Shown in pieces: positions 45,058-55,322 of a DNA stretch of 64,000 nucleotides. The position numbers and the translations under genes are program-made. Source of the stretch: Basidiobolus meristosporus CBS 931.73 (lineage: Eukaryota; Basidiobolomycota; Basidiobolomycetes; Basidiobolales; Basidiobolaceae); contig MCFE01000154.1 of the NCBI GenBank assembly GCA_002104905.1, positions 62,001 through 126,000 of the forward strand, read 5' to 3'. The number at the start of each line of letters is the position of its first letter. The stretch's first letter is position 1. The notes beneath the pieces were generated by a model that did no database searches, was not told the origin of the DNA, and worked only from the letters and a program-made list of their open reading frames with translations.

Positions 45058-47747
45058 GTGGACAAGACTACTTTGACTCAATGCCATAAGAGAAGAGAAA
45101 AAAGACCATGTGGCTATTGTGGCAAGCCTCTCAGCCATAAAGCATGCAGACAGCATTGGAAGTATTACAAGGATCATGGCCAGTATTTTGCCACCCAAGT
45201 CATATTTGACCATTCATTGGTCACTACTGTACCAACATTATCTTGCTGGCCAGTTGATACTTCTATATTGGCACCTGGCCATCTTTGTCACCTTGCGCAA
45301 ACTGAGCGAGGTGAGCTTGTGATGTCTTTAGGCTCACCTCAGCCTTCTGAATATGGCACACAGAGTGATAGCTCTGACAAAGCAGATTCACTGTTGGATT
45401 TTGAGCCTATCTCCCCTAACAATGGTACCACATATGAGCCTAGTCAAATCCCTATATGCAATAAGACAACACTTGTTGAAACAAATGCCAAGGATACTTT
45501 ATGGAGCCAACTGAGCTCAGTAATCCATCTACTGGTCAATGATGTAATGTTGTGGCTAGAGAAGTGGTGCATTTCCACTAATATCAGTAATGGGGGCTTA
45601 GAGGATTTATTACTACATCTTGCCAAAATCATACCAGGATGCAACGTACCATGTACATGGTACAAGTGGACAACTGTCATGAGGCTGGCAACATATGATC
45701 CAGAAACTGTCCTGATTCCAGCATGTGTTAACAGTTGCATGGCATTCACATCCAAAAATGCTATCATTGCAACGTGTCCAAATTGTCAGGAATCCCCCAC
45801 CATTGAGGGAAAACATTGTTTACACTCCAAATATATTCTGATCATACCCTGTCTGAGGAAGCTGACGCAGTCCAACAAATATTGCAAAGCTATACAGTAC
45901 CACACTCAGTATCAATCAAGTGCAAACATATCCAAAATATTTGATGGCAAACATTACAAACAGCTAAGAAGCATGGTTACTTTGAAGGTATGTATGACCA
46001 TGCCTTTGCTTTAGCACTTGATGGATTCTCATTAAACAAGTACTCTACCAGCAAATCCTGCTGGCCGCTGATTCTCATCAATCTGAATCTGCCACCCATC
46101 TTATGGTATCAGAGCAATAATCTGATGGTAGTGTCACTAGTATTTGGGCCTATATCACTGTTCAACCTGGATAGCTACCTGTATCCATTGCAGGATGAAC
46201 TATGTATCCTTTCCAGCAGGACAATGGTATATGGCTGTCATGTAAAAGCGCATATTATTATCTGCATTGGAGATACCCAGCCATCAGCAAGATAGCAGGT
46301 TTTTCTGGGCACAATGGAAAGTATTGCTGTCAAATGGGTGAGATCCAGGGGATTTACTCCATAACTCACATATACTATTATCACCCAAACACCAGTACTA
46401 AGAACATCATCTTTCCACAGACAGAATGTACAGAAGTAAGCATGCAATTGCAGCAAAGTTGGCAAGCTATAAGTCATTGGCCAGAATATGGAATCAATTG
46501 GAAACCAGAGATACTAAAGATAGAGGGTATTGGTTGGAGCAAAAGCTTTCCACTGGGAGCAATGCATTTGCTTTTCAACAATATCCCTATACTGATGACT
46601 AACTTGTACATAGGGCATTTCAAGCTAAATGAGCCCTTTGAGATACCAGAGAAATTTGAAAGAATTGGTAAGACATTACAGAGTATCCGCTACCCTAAGT
46701 ACTTTGTATGGGCTCCAATTAATATTCATATGCATATGCAACAATACAAATGCAAAGACTGGATGAACTGGATTTGTATTTATTCAAGTGGTGTTCTGAA
46801 GCCATTCCTACCAAAAGTACATTGGAAGCATTAGGAGTCATATGTGGACATTGTAGGAATATTTATCCAGAAGTGGATCACCAATGCCAACCTGATGCAT
46901 CTACAGTTGTTGTGTGAGGAGTTTGTGATGGGATTTGAGCGGCTATACTACAAACATAAAGCTGAACATGTAGATCTCTGCCATTACTGTATCCATTCTC
47001 TACTCCATCTTGCATGGTGTGTGGAGAATATTGGGCCTTGCTTCATTGTTTGGGAGTTTCCTATGGAGCAGATGTGTGGGGATATAGGAAGACAAGTCAA
47101 GTTGCAGGTACTACCATATCCCAATCTCATCAAGAATATTACCCTCAAGTCTGTCATGTATGTGATGAGTTGGCACATGGAGGACAGCCAAAGAGAGTTG
47201 GAAAATACTGAGGATAAATGTGCACATGGAGACACTTGTGCCTATGGCATTAAGAAGCTAAGCAGCCCCAATGCATGGGTAATTGGTCAAGTAATGCAAA
47301 GTTGGATTGAGTGCAACAAGCAACTAATTTTTATCAGGAAAACTCTACCAAGATATGCCAGATTTCTCATGGTCACAAGCCAACTTCTACACCATTCAAT
47401 ATGGAATTCACACAAACAAAAGCCAGAGTGCCCCTATAAAGGGGACTAGAATCCAGCAGGGAGAAGGAATATATTGGTTAAATACCAAGAAGTTCTTTGC
47501 GGATATTCAGGAGGTATTCATGGCAGAAGTGGCAACAACCAAGCATATGTTTGCAAGATGTATATGTTACCAGCAGTACAAGGTACATGGCAACTTTGCA
47601 AGTATCACACTAAAATGCTATAAAGTTGAGGTGGTAGAAGTATGTCAATTGTGGCAGGTGTGTGTGTTTGTAGAGGTTAGTAAGCAGTGGGCCATAGTTT
47701 TTTTTGATTTGAACTATATATAGAATACCAAAGGTAGTAGTGGGTAA
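45058..47747 (+). pseudogene. Tnp2-type transposase of CACTA-like copy F (best-preserved copy)
   Basis: The first 318 residues (45058-46014) are open: MDKTTLTQCHKRREKRPCGYC with the CGYC...H zinc motif, an acidic linker (SDSSDKADSLLDFEP), LLLHLAKIIPGCNVPCTWYK, ATYDPETVLIPACV, a CPNCQ...C second zinc-like motif and IFDGKHYKQL. A frameshift near 45975 moves to 45990-46295 (ALALDGFSLNKYSTSKSCWP, LINLNLPPILW, NLDSYLYPLQDEL), and another near 46270 moves to 46202-46834 (AISKIAGFSGHNGKYC, FKLNEPFEIPEKFERIGK, MNWICIYSSGVLKPFLPKVHW). One TAG at about 46832 precedes 46844-47449, then the tail reaches TAA at 47747. These motifs match the Tnp2 transposase family. Roughly four lesions stand between it and a full-length protein. 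Confidence 0.85.
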
Positions 47748-48224
47748 GCAAATAAAGAGGGGTGGTTCTACAGTGGAATATATGAATTGCACAAGGGGAG
47801 GTAGAAAAAGAAAATACCATTTGGTAAATTGGTACGGTGGCATTAAACAGAACCAGCAGTAGACTGTCATACTGCCAATATAATGCCATCAGATTTTTGC
47901 TGTGAGGACATCAAAATATTGTCAAGTTTCTTGCCATATAAGGCAATTGGATGTCCTGGCAAACTGGATCCACTTAAATAGTTGCAGAGCACTGAAAGAC
48001 TGCAACAATACTATGCAAATATTGTCCCAGCACCAATAAAATATTGTCAAGTTTTATCCCTTAATGTGGTTGTAAAATTAGCAAAACACCATTATGATCC
48101 TGTCATAAGATTGTTAGGAGGGTCACTAATTCCAAGCTGCAGTTATTATGGCAGTCTCTAAACAGGATCTTGATGGCTGATCCAGATTGGATCCACCCAT
48201 GGGGCCAAATTATTTTTCATAGGG

Positions 48225-49164
48225 TTATTATAGCCACCAATAACCTAGAAACATTGGAAGAGACTAAATCCAGCCTATCTAAGGAGTTCAAGATGTCCAA
48301 TCTAGGAGAACTCAGTTACTACTTAGGGATTAAGTTCTCCATAGACAGAAGTACCCAGACTATTACCCTAAGCCAATCAAAGTATATTCAAGGTATACAA
48401 AAGAAGTACCAAATGGAAGACTGTAAACCGGCAGCCACTCCAATGGAGACAAACCTTAACTTGGTCAAAACTCAACCAAATTAAGAGAGCTTGGTGCCAT
48501 CTGAAAGCCCTGACTTTCCTTATCAATCTATGTTTGACAGTCTGATGTATATCATGCTTAGAACATGTTCAGATATCTCATATTGAGTGGGAGTTGTCAG
48601 CCAGCATAATTAGAACTATAGATCTGATCATCTTGCAGCATTTAAGTGGATTTTTAGATACCTAAAAGGAACTGCTGATATCTGCTTAAGATACACTTAC
48701 AAAGATTGAGACAGGATCTTGTGGGATACTCTGATGCTGATTGGGGATGATACTTGGAACACAGAAGATCTACCACAGGATACACCTTTCTTTACTGTAA
48801 AGGAGCAATTTCATGGAACTCAAGAAAGCAACCAACTGTAGCACTTTCTACCACAGAGGCAGAGTATATGGCAGCCTGTGCAGCTACAAAAGAATCAATG
48901 TGGCTAAGAAAGCTTTTTACAGATTTAGGCCTATGTCAAGAAATGCCTATTACTTTATTTCAAGATAATCAAGGATGTTTACAATTAGGTAGAAATCCAG
49001 CTTTTCATGCTAGAACTAAGCACATAGATATTAGACATCATTTCATATGTGAAGCTGTAGAGAATAACTTAGCTAGCTTAGTTTACTGTTCCTCAGATGA
49101 AATGATTGCAGAAATATTTACTAAGCCATTAGCTAGAGACAAGTTTGAATATCTTAGATCATAA
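48225..49164 (+). pseudogene. copia 3 reverse transcriptase C terminus and RNase H
   Basis: This continues after CACTA-like copy F: IIATNNLETLEETKSSLSKE, LGELSYYLGIKFSIDRS, KKYQMEDCKPAATPMETN, then a stop at 48482. A poorly conserved stretch leads into RNase H (48754-49164: [48 protein letters not shown] and [19 protein letters not shown]). Stops at 48482 and several frame changes between 48540 and 48750 make it a pseudogene. The element's 3' LTR follows 39 bases downstream. Confidence 0.87.
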
Positions 49165-49202
49165 TTAGGATTAGTCAGTATGAACATTTAGCTGAGTGGG
49201 AC

Positions 49203-49551
49203 TGTTGTAGAAATTTGTAATTCCACCTAAATATTCACCTAACTTAGTCACTTAGATCATTACCCTCAAATCCTAGAGAATACTGACCAAATTCTTTGTC
49301 AGGATTTACTTAGAATATTTTCACCAAAATACCAGGTACCCAGAACGTAAAAATTCTCAAAGTAGTCCATACTGCCCCAAACTTTGCACACATGCTCTTG
49401 AGACCTTTCTTAACCTATTCTACATGATTGCTATGCCAAGACCATGTCAAAGTATAAATACTACTTTTACATCCAATAAATCATTAAGTGAAAACCACAT
49501 AATCTACTTGACCTCCCAGTCACTTCCAATATCTCCAAGACACTTACAATA
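49203..49551 (+). repeat. 3' LTR of copia 3
   Basis: A 349-bp LTR beginning TGTTGTAGAAATTTG and ending CTTACAATA (expected CAACA, so one terminal base has changed). It is the inverted counterpart of 22242-22589. The flank beyond it is an older copia-type fragment, which differs from the flank outside the copia 2 LTR. Confidence 0.85.
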
Positions 49552-50050
49552 GTAAGGACTCAAAATAGCATTGCTCTGTATATGCTGATGCCAAATAAGG
49601 ACAAAACCTGAGGCACAGACAAAATAATGTGAGAAATACCTTTCTGTATTTTAAAGGTGCAATCTCAAGAGATGCAGGAAAAAAGCCAGCAATAGCTCAT
49701 TCTACCTTGGATGCGGAGTATATGGCAGCCTACAAATCTACAGCAGTAGCCAGGTTGCTCACAAAGTCATGTTTTATTGAAGACTTTGTAATAGATTAAA
49801 TTTCTTTATAACTATAGTTGGAGTTAGTTGCAAATAGTTAAAACAAGGCAGAGTTTACCATTTTGTACTACAGCTAAGCACATAGGCTTTATATATAATC
49901 TCATCCAGGAAGGCATAGAGGATAAATGAGTTGACCTAGATTGCTGTCTGACAGATGAAATGATGGCAAAAATGATCTAAAACCTGCACAGCAAGGCCTA
50001 ATGCTGAGGTCTAGAGTGTATTGTCAATGCTGTGGCACTATTTGTCCAGT
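49552..50050 (+). pseudogene. Degenerate copia RNase H remnant
   Basis: In one frame with many lesions the plus strand gives FKGAISRDAGKKPAIAHS, TLDAEYMAAYKSTAVARL and later CLTDEMMAKMI, the arrangement of a Ty1/copia RNase H domain ending near the pol C terminus. It is clearly more divergent than copia 1 to 3 and so represents an older insertion. No LTR is recognisable after it. Confidence 0.65.
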
Positions 50051-51942
50051 AAGTACTCTCATGTGGAGAGAGGGTGAGGAGTATGTAAATGCTCAAAGAA
50101 TCTGGCTTCACAGTGTAGAATAGTACTGAAAAGAAATTCAGAAAATAAAATGCACAATGATGAAATATTGCTCATAGAGCAAAAATGCAGATATTCAGAT
50201 GCTTAATGATATTTGGTATTATGATAGTAAGTCTAGAGACATGTGAGCATTGGTTGAAAAGAATTTGAAGGCATCATATGAGATGACAAACCACTTCTTG
50301 ATGTTTTGATAACCTCAAGGTTGATGAGGTCCGTATATGCAAGTGACATACCAGATGTTTGTTCAACAGCTTGGACACAATCAAAGCCGGTCAAGAGGCA
50401 AATGTAAATCACACAACTCCCTCAGGGCCCTAGTGCGGCTTTTCTGGAGATAAAAATAGGTATGCCATAAGTCATTCACATAGCCAAGCCTGATAGACAG
50501 AAAGGACAGAGCACCCAAGGTGTATTGTTAGAAGTTCATTGCTGCACAGCATGAGAGGGCAAGCAACCGTCAAGCCTTAGCCCCCAAATATATCATGGAA
50601 CAGGACGTATTCAACGAACTGGGTGCTACCCATACCTAGGCTCCTTGAAAACAGGTCAGCTATTGCTCTGAGCAAAAAAGAAGGTTGCAGGGAACCGGGT
50701 GGAACTCAGCTATCCCAAGTGGCGATCAGGGAAGGCCTTGTGGAGTGGCGCCCGGTTGACTTGGGATCCCATGGATGTCCAGACCCCTCCTTACTCTTCA
50801 CGGGCTCAGAGCACTTGACGAACGAGCCAGAAGCGTATTCATTCCCCACCACCGCCAATGCCAAACACCGGCACATCACGTGACCCTGTACACATGCTAA
50901 GGCTCGAGAATTCTAGATTCATGCTGGTTTCCGTACACGTATCCCGCAGATCTCCCAGGACATGCAATTCCTCCATTGTATGGAGTGCTGTCCTCCAGCT
51001 GCGTAACCCTGTACGGCGGGCCAAGCTACCAGTAATTCGAGAGTAAACGGAGCGGACCTCATCTATTCGGCAAGAGAGGTGGAAGGTGAGAAAACCATGA
51101 ATCGGACCGGGGAGGGGGTGAAGGCGGAGGAGGGGTGGGCGGGATCACGGTCGAGAAAGGCCAATGCTGTCTGGGCTATCCCGGTGAAGAAGGAATCGAA
51201 ATCCTCCAAGGCAAATATGGGAGGGGGTTTGAAAGGGTGGTTGGGTGAGACGTCATGGATTCCTTTTATACCACCGCCCCGCCCCCACGGAGGTTGGTGT
51301 GGTGCTTAGTGCGCGCCTCACTGATCTAGCAAGCAAACCTTATTGCTCCGCGCCAAACCGGTACTGAGATGGATTGCACCGACCGGACACTGGCCAAGCG
51401 TCAGCGCTTGACAAGCTGCCAATGGCCACCCACGACCTGGCCACCATGGGCCGATGGGTTGGCCACCACCCGCAGCTCCATTCTATCCCTGAGCACCATC
51501 GACGGGATCGAGGTAGGTGACTCGTTGAATGAGGCGGCCCTACCAGATTTGTGATACATGTGCCCATTGAGCGTAGTCAAATCAGCCATCCGTTTCAAAC
51601 AAGCAATTTCCCACGTACATCCAGCATCACAACAATTTTTCCTCCGTTTGCAAGGCCTGATTGATTTTTCATCTTATCCTGTTACCAACCAAAGGGAGAA
51701 CCAACCCGGCCTGACCAAACCATTCAACCACTTGGAAATCCCCCCGTTCACCGAGAACATCCAGCCATCGCCTCTGTCAACACGCAAGAGTGAAGGCGAG
51801 TATACACAACAGTACTTGGGGATTCCCTCCACCTACCCCTGAAAACAAGCACGAAGCATCGAAGTAACCGACGTGAGTGGAAGTTGCGACGTTTAGAAAC
51901 TTCCTTCGAGTGCCAATTACGCTAGAAACCGATATAGACAAC
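50051..51942. other. Transition from repeat block to genic DNA; no gene recognised
   Basis: About 50051-50600 is AT-rich and without recognisable coding signal, probably eroded transposon DNA. From about 50600 the sequence becomes GC- and CpG-richer. Short open stretches on both strands resemble nothing known. On the minus strand at 51264-51272 there is a TATAAAAGG box pointing left, with no convincing gene after it. The last few hundred bases, pyrimidine- and A-rich up to 51942, are the likely promoter and 5' leader of the ribonucleotide reductase gene. Confidence 0.5.
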
Positions 51943-54900
51943 ATGGCCATGAATGCCGCATCAGCATACTCCCAGTTCAACCAGCATTCCCTCCACAGAT
52001 CAAGCTCCCTTTCGCCCTCCCCCACACCCCTGGACAACCATGTCTCCAACGCCGGACGACCGCGTAACGAGCTGTGGGATCATTTCATCAAAGGAGAAAA
52101 GAGGCCCACCACCAACAAATACGACGCGCGATGTCGGTACTGCGTTGAGAAAGGGGAGATTGGCACTATCCGGCCGGTGCGGGGGGAGAAAAAATTCATG
52201 GTCGCCCACCTGAAGAAGTGTATCAACGCACCGGAGGCGCTGCGCACGCGCTTTCGAGGGGATTCCCTTCGGGTGTCCGAGACGAGCCAGAAGAACGAAG
52301 ACGAACTGGAAACCAAACAGGAGGCCGACGACCCGCTAACGAAGAAGCGTAAATTGGCCCCGGTTTCCGAGCCGGAGTGGCATCCCTCTAGCAGTACCTC
52401 CTCCCCCAACGGATTCCTCCCCAGCACCCCGGATGCCGGCAAAAAGCCAAAGGAGGACAAGTTTCAGTTGGACGAGGCGTTTGTTTCCAAATACCAGGAT
52501 CGACTGCCTTCCTTTGGCTTCAACGGGCTGGGAGAAATCATCTATCGACGAACCTACAGCAGACTTGCCAAAGACGGGACTCGTGAGCAATGGTGAGCTG
52601 AGAGCATTTTGCGAATCCCTCGGGCGGAGAGCTGACGTTTCTTTTCTATCCAGGTGGCAGACGGTCCGCAGAGTGGTCAATGGCACGTTCAGCATGCAGA
52701 AGCGATGGGTCGAGCAGTCGAACCTGGGCTGGGACCAAGAAAAAGTACTCGTTTTCTTCCCATTCTGCTTCCCTCAACCTCACTAACGGAGAAATTTGCA
52801 TTCAGGCGCAACGGTCGGCACAAAAGATGTACGATCGCATCTTCAGCATGAAGTTTCTTCCCCCTGGTAGAGGTAACGCCCTTCACCCAAGCCACATCCA
52901 GGCAATCTACTAACGTGCGTTCTGTTTGGGGTGGCTCTAGGTCTCTGGGCGATGGGCTCGCCGCTGACAGAGGAACGGGGCATCTACACCGCCCTTAACA
53001 ACTGCGGCTTCGTGAGCACGGAGTGTATGTGGGCACGAGGGTTTACCCCCAGTAAGCCGTTTGCATTTTTGATGGACGCCTCGATGTTGGGGTAAGTGCG
53101 GAGCCGGACCTTGCCTCATCCTGCACTCAACTAAGCGAGTTTTCCTAGGGTCGGCGTCGGATTCGACACGAAAGGCGCAACAATCGCCCGCGAGCGGGGG
53201 ATCCTCGTGACGGGGCCCAACCCTGCGCTCTCGCCCAACGTTTATGTGATCCCGGATTGCCGCGAAGGATGGGTCAAGTCGATTGAGCTGATGATTGACT
53301 GCTACTTCGACGCTAGCATGAGCATACAGGCAAGTCTGTCGTGCTTGAACGTCGCAGATCGATTGGCTTACATGCTGTTCACAGGAATTCAAGTATCATT
53401 GCATCCGCCCCGAAGGCGCTCCAATTAAAGGGTTTGGGGGACAATCATGTGGGCCCCAGCCTCTGATTGATCTTCACTGCCGCATCCGAGAGGTACTCAA
53501 CAACAACATTGGGGCCCCGATAACAGTCACGACCATCGTGGACATCATGAATCTGATCGGCAAGTGTGTCGCAAGCGGAAATGTAGGAAGCCCAAGCCTC
53601 TGCGGTCGTCCAAGTCTCTTAACCGTTTGTGCATGTGTAGGTCAGACGCAGCGCGGAGATCGCCTTTGGAGACCCCTTTGATGACGAGTACATTGACCTG
53701 AAGAATTACGAGGTGAACCCTCATCGATGCGAATACGGGTGGACCAGCAACAACTCGGTACGTGTTTATTTGCCTTTCGCCCGGCGCCACGACGCTAACC
53801 AAGCGCTGCCGCTTCTCTAGGTGTTTGCCAACATTGGCATGGACTATCACAACATCTGCAAACGAGTGGTCACCAACGGAGAGCCAGGGTTTTCATGGCT
53901 GACCAATGCGCAGAACTACGGCCGAATGGGAGATCCAATGGTAATCCCTACTAAACCCGCCGTCTCCCTGCACTACCAAGACACTCACCTCTCCTCTCGA
54001 TGCGTTAGGACAAACGAGACTACCGAGCTCAAGGCGGAAACCCGTGCCTCGAGCAGACACTTGAGTCCTTCGAGCTGTGCTGTCTGGTGGAAGTGTTTCC
54101 CAACAATCACACCACAATCAATGACTTCTTGGAAACGCTGGAGTCTGCATTCTTGTACGCGAAGACCGTGACCCTGGGAACCACGCACTGGCCAGAAAGC
54201 AACAGGGTGATGATGAGAAATCGGAGAATCGGCACCGGGCTGAGCGGAATTGCCCAGTTCATAAGCAAACGAGGTACAGCTACAGCGCACATCCCCCGAC
54301 GTGACTTTTATCTGACTAGCGACATTCTTTTAGGAATTGAGGAGCTGAGGGTGTGGTGTGACGAGGGATACAACCATATTCTAGATATCGACAAACGGTA
54401 AGTGTTGGCTCCGAGTGACTGGCAGCAGCGTGCTTTTGGTAACGCAGTTGGCGCTAGGTTGTGTGAGTGGCTATGCATCCCCCGATCTATCAAGATAACG
54501 ACCGTGAAGCCCAGCGGCACGGTTTCGCTTTTAGCCGGAGGTAGGTGTTGCGATGTTGGCTTCTCTGGTCGAGAGATTAACACGACTGGTTGTTGTCTAG
54601 CCACCCCTGGACTACACTATCCGGAAAGTAGGTTTTGCATTCGCCGCGTGCGCTTATCGAGAATATCGGAGATGGTCGAACCCTTTCGAGAGGCCGGTTA
54701 TAAAGTGGAGCCGGATGTTGGTAGGAACCGGATACGTGTATTTGATAGAAAGGCGGGGTTTTTTGACTAACACGATGGTTGCGTTACAGTCGATCCAAAC
54801 ACCTTGGTGGTCGAGATCCCGATCGACCATGGGGAAGGTATCAGATCACTGGTGGATGTGTCTATGTGGGAGCAGTTGTCGCTGGCAGCTTTCATGCAGA

Positions 54901-55322
54901 GATACTGGTCAGATAACCAGGTGTCGTGCACCATCACATTCGATCCAGAGACCGAAGGGGATCACCTCAGGTTCGCCCTCAATTATTTCCAGTATCAGTT
55001 GAAGGGGGTGTCGTTCTTGCCGCGGATACCTATAGGCGCGTACTCTCAAATGCCATACGAGGCCATCTCAGAGCTCAAGTATCTTCAACTGACCGCGCGT
55101 ATCACGAAGCCAGGCCCCAAAAGCCCGAGCATATCACATTTGCTGCTGAACCCACAGGGGCTGACCGCGCCAGACCTTCGAAACGTCGAAGGGGACCCCA
55201 CGGTCGACCCTGAGATCGAGAAGTTTTGTGACTGGGGACCTTACATGTTTGACAGCGCCTGCTCCAACCTCGGTCTACCAGAGGAGGCAAGCACATACCC
55301 CTCGAACATAATGAGATTCTAG
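51943..55322 (+). CDS. Class II (adenosylcobalamin-dependent) ribonucleotide reductase with N-terminal BED-like zinc finger
   Basis: Exons: 51943-52592, 52654-52744, 52806-52872, 52941-53091, 53149-53329, 53385-53582, 53641-53757, 53821-53940, 54009-54273, 54334-54397, 54458-54540, 54601-54720, 54790-55322 (879 residues). Residues 174-879 match the monomeric B12-dependent RTPR family (Lactobacillus leichmannii type), which reduces ribonucleotides to deoxyribonucleotides. GRGLWAMGSP leads to C291 (NNCGFVST), one of the redox pair. NPCLEQTL holds N536, thiyl-radical C538 and E540, and C549 eleven residues later is the second redox Cys; KPSGTVSLLAG and PGLHYP follow. Residues 41-93 form a BED-like finger (W45, F48, C64-x2-C67, H89-x3-C93), and KKRK at 134-137 looks like a nuclear localisation signal. 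Intron 5 appears to be GC-AG. ATG 51943 has A at -3; the open frame extends upstream only from a GTG. Confidence 0.92.
53330..53384 (+). other. Probable GC-AG intron in the ribonucleotide reductase gene
   Basis: The reading frame SMSIQ must join EFKYHCIRP. The only donor that keeps frame is CAG/GCAAGT at 53330, with acceptor TTCACAG ending at 53384. The rest of the donor (AAGT) is an excellent match to the consensus, as usual for GC-AG introns. Confidence 0.75.

Larger units (their letters stand above)
36535..48224 (+). mobile_element. EnSpm/CACTA-like element, copy F, carrying a nested Ty3 element
   Basis: Left end CTATGAAAAATTATTGAG at 36535; right end TTATTTTTCATAGGG at 48224. Without the nested Ty3-2 element (38497-44415 plus its 5-bp duplication) it is about 5.77 kb, the same size as copy A, with the same divergent gene pair. 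The minus-strand accessory gene is split into 36854-38496 and 44416-44835. The plus-strand Tnp2 gene (45058-47747) is the best preserved in the window. It is inserted in the reverse transcriptase of copia 3. Confidence 0.88.
33701..49551 (+). mobile_element. Ty1/copia element 3 (gag-pol, 3' LTR), interrupted by CACTA-like copy F
   Basis: A plus-strand copia lacking its 5' LTR and gag start. Gag homology begins abruptly at about 33701, joined head-to-head to the minus-strand copia 2. The order is gag, CCHC knuckle, protease, integrase, reverse transcriptase, RNase H, LTR, the Ty1/copia order. CACTA-like copy F interrupts the reverse transcriptase at 36534/48225, within the YVDDLI motif, with TTATAT/TTATTA on the two sides. 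The 3' LTR is at 49203-49551, preceded by GAGTGGGAC as the polypurine tract. Confidence 0.88.

Noticed and set aside
51401-51598. Minus-strand open stretch (MADLTTLNGHMYHKSG...) head-to-head with the reductase
   Set aside because: It is about 62 residues long, has no recognisable motif and no plausible downstream exon, and could be chance in GC-rich DNA. Kept out for lack of support.
51877-51942. Extension of the reductase N terminus upstream to 51877
   Set aside because: The upstream codon is GTG, not ATG. The ATG at 51943 has a good context and directly precedes the conserved part.
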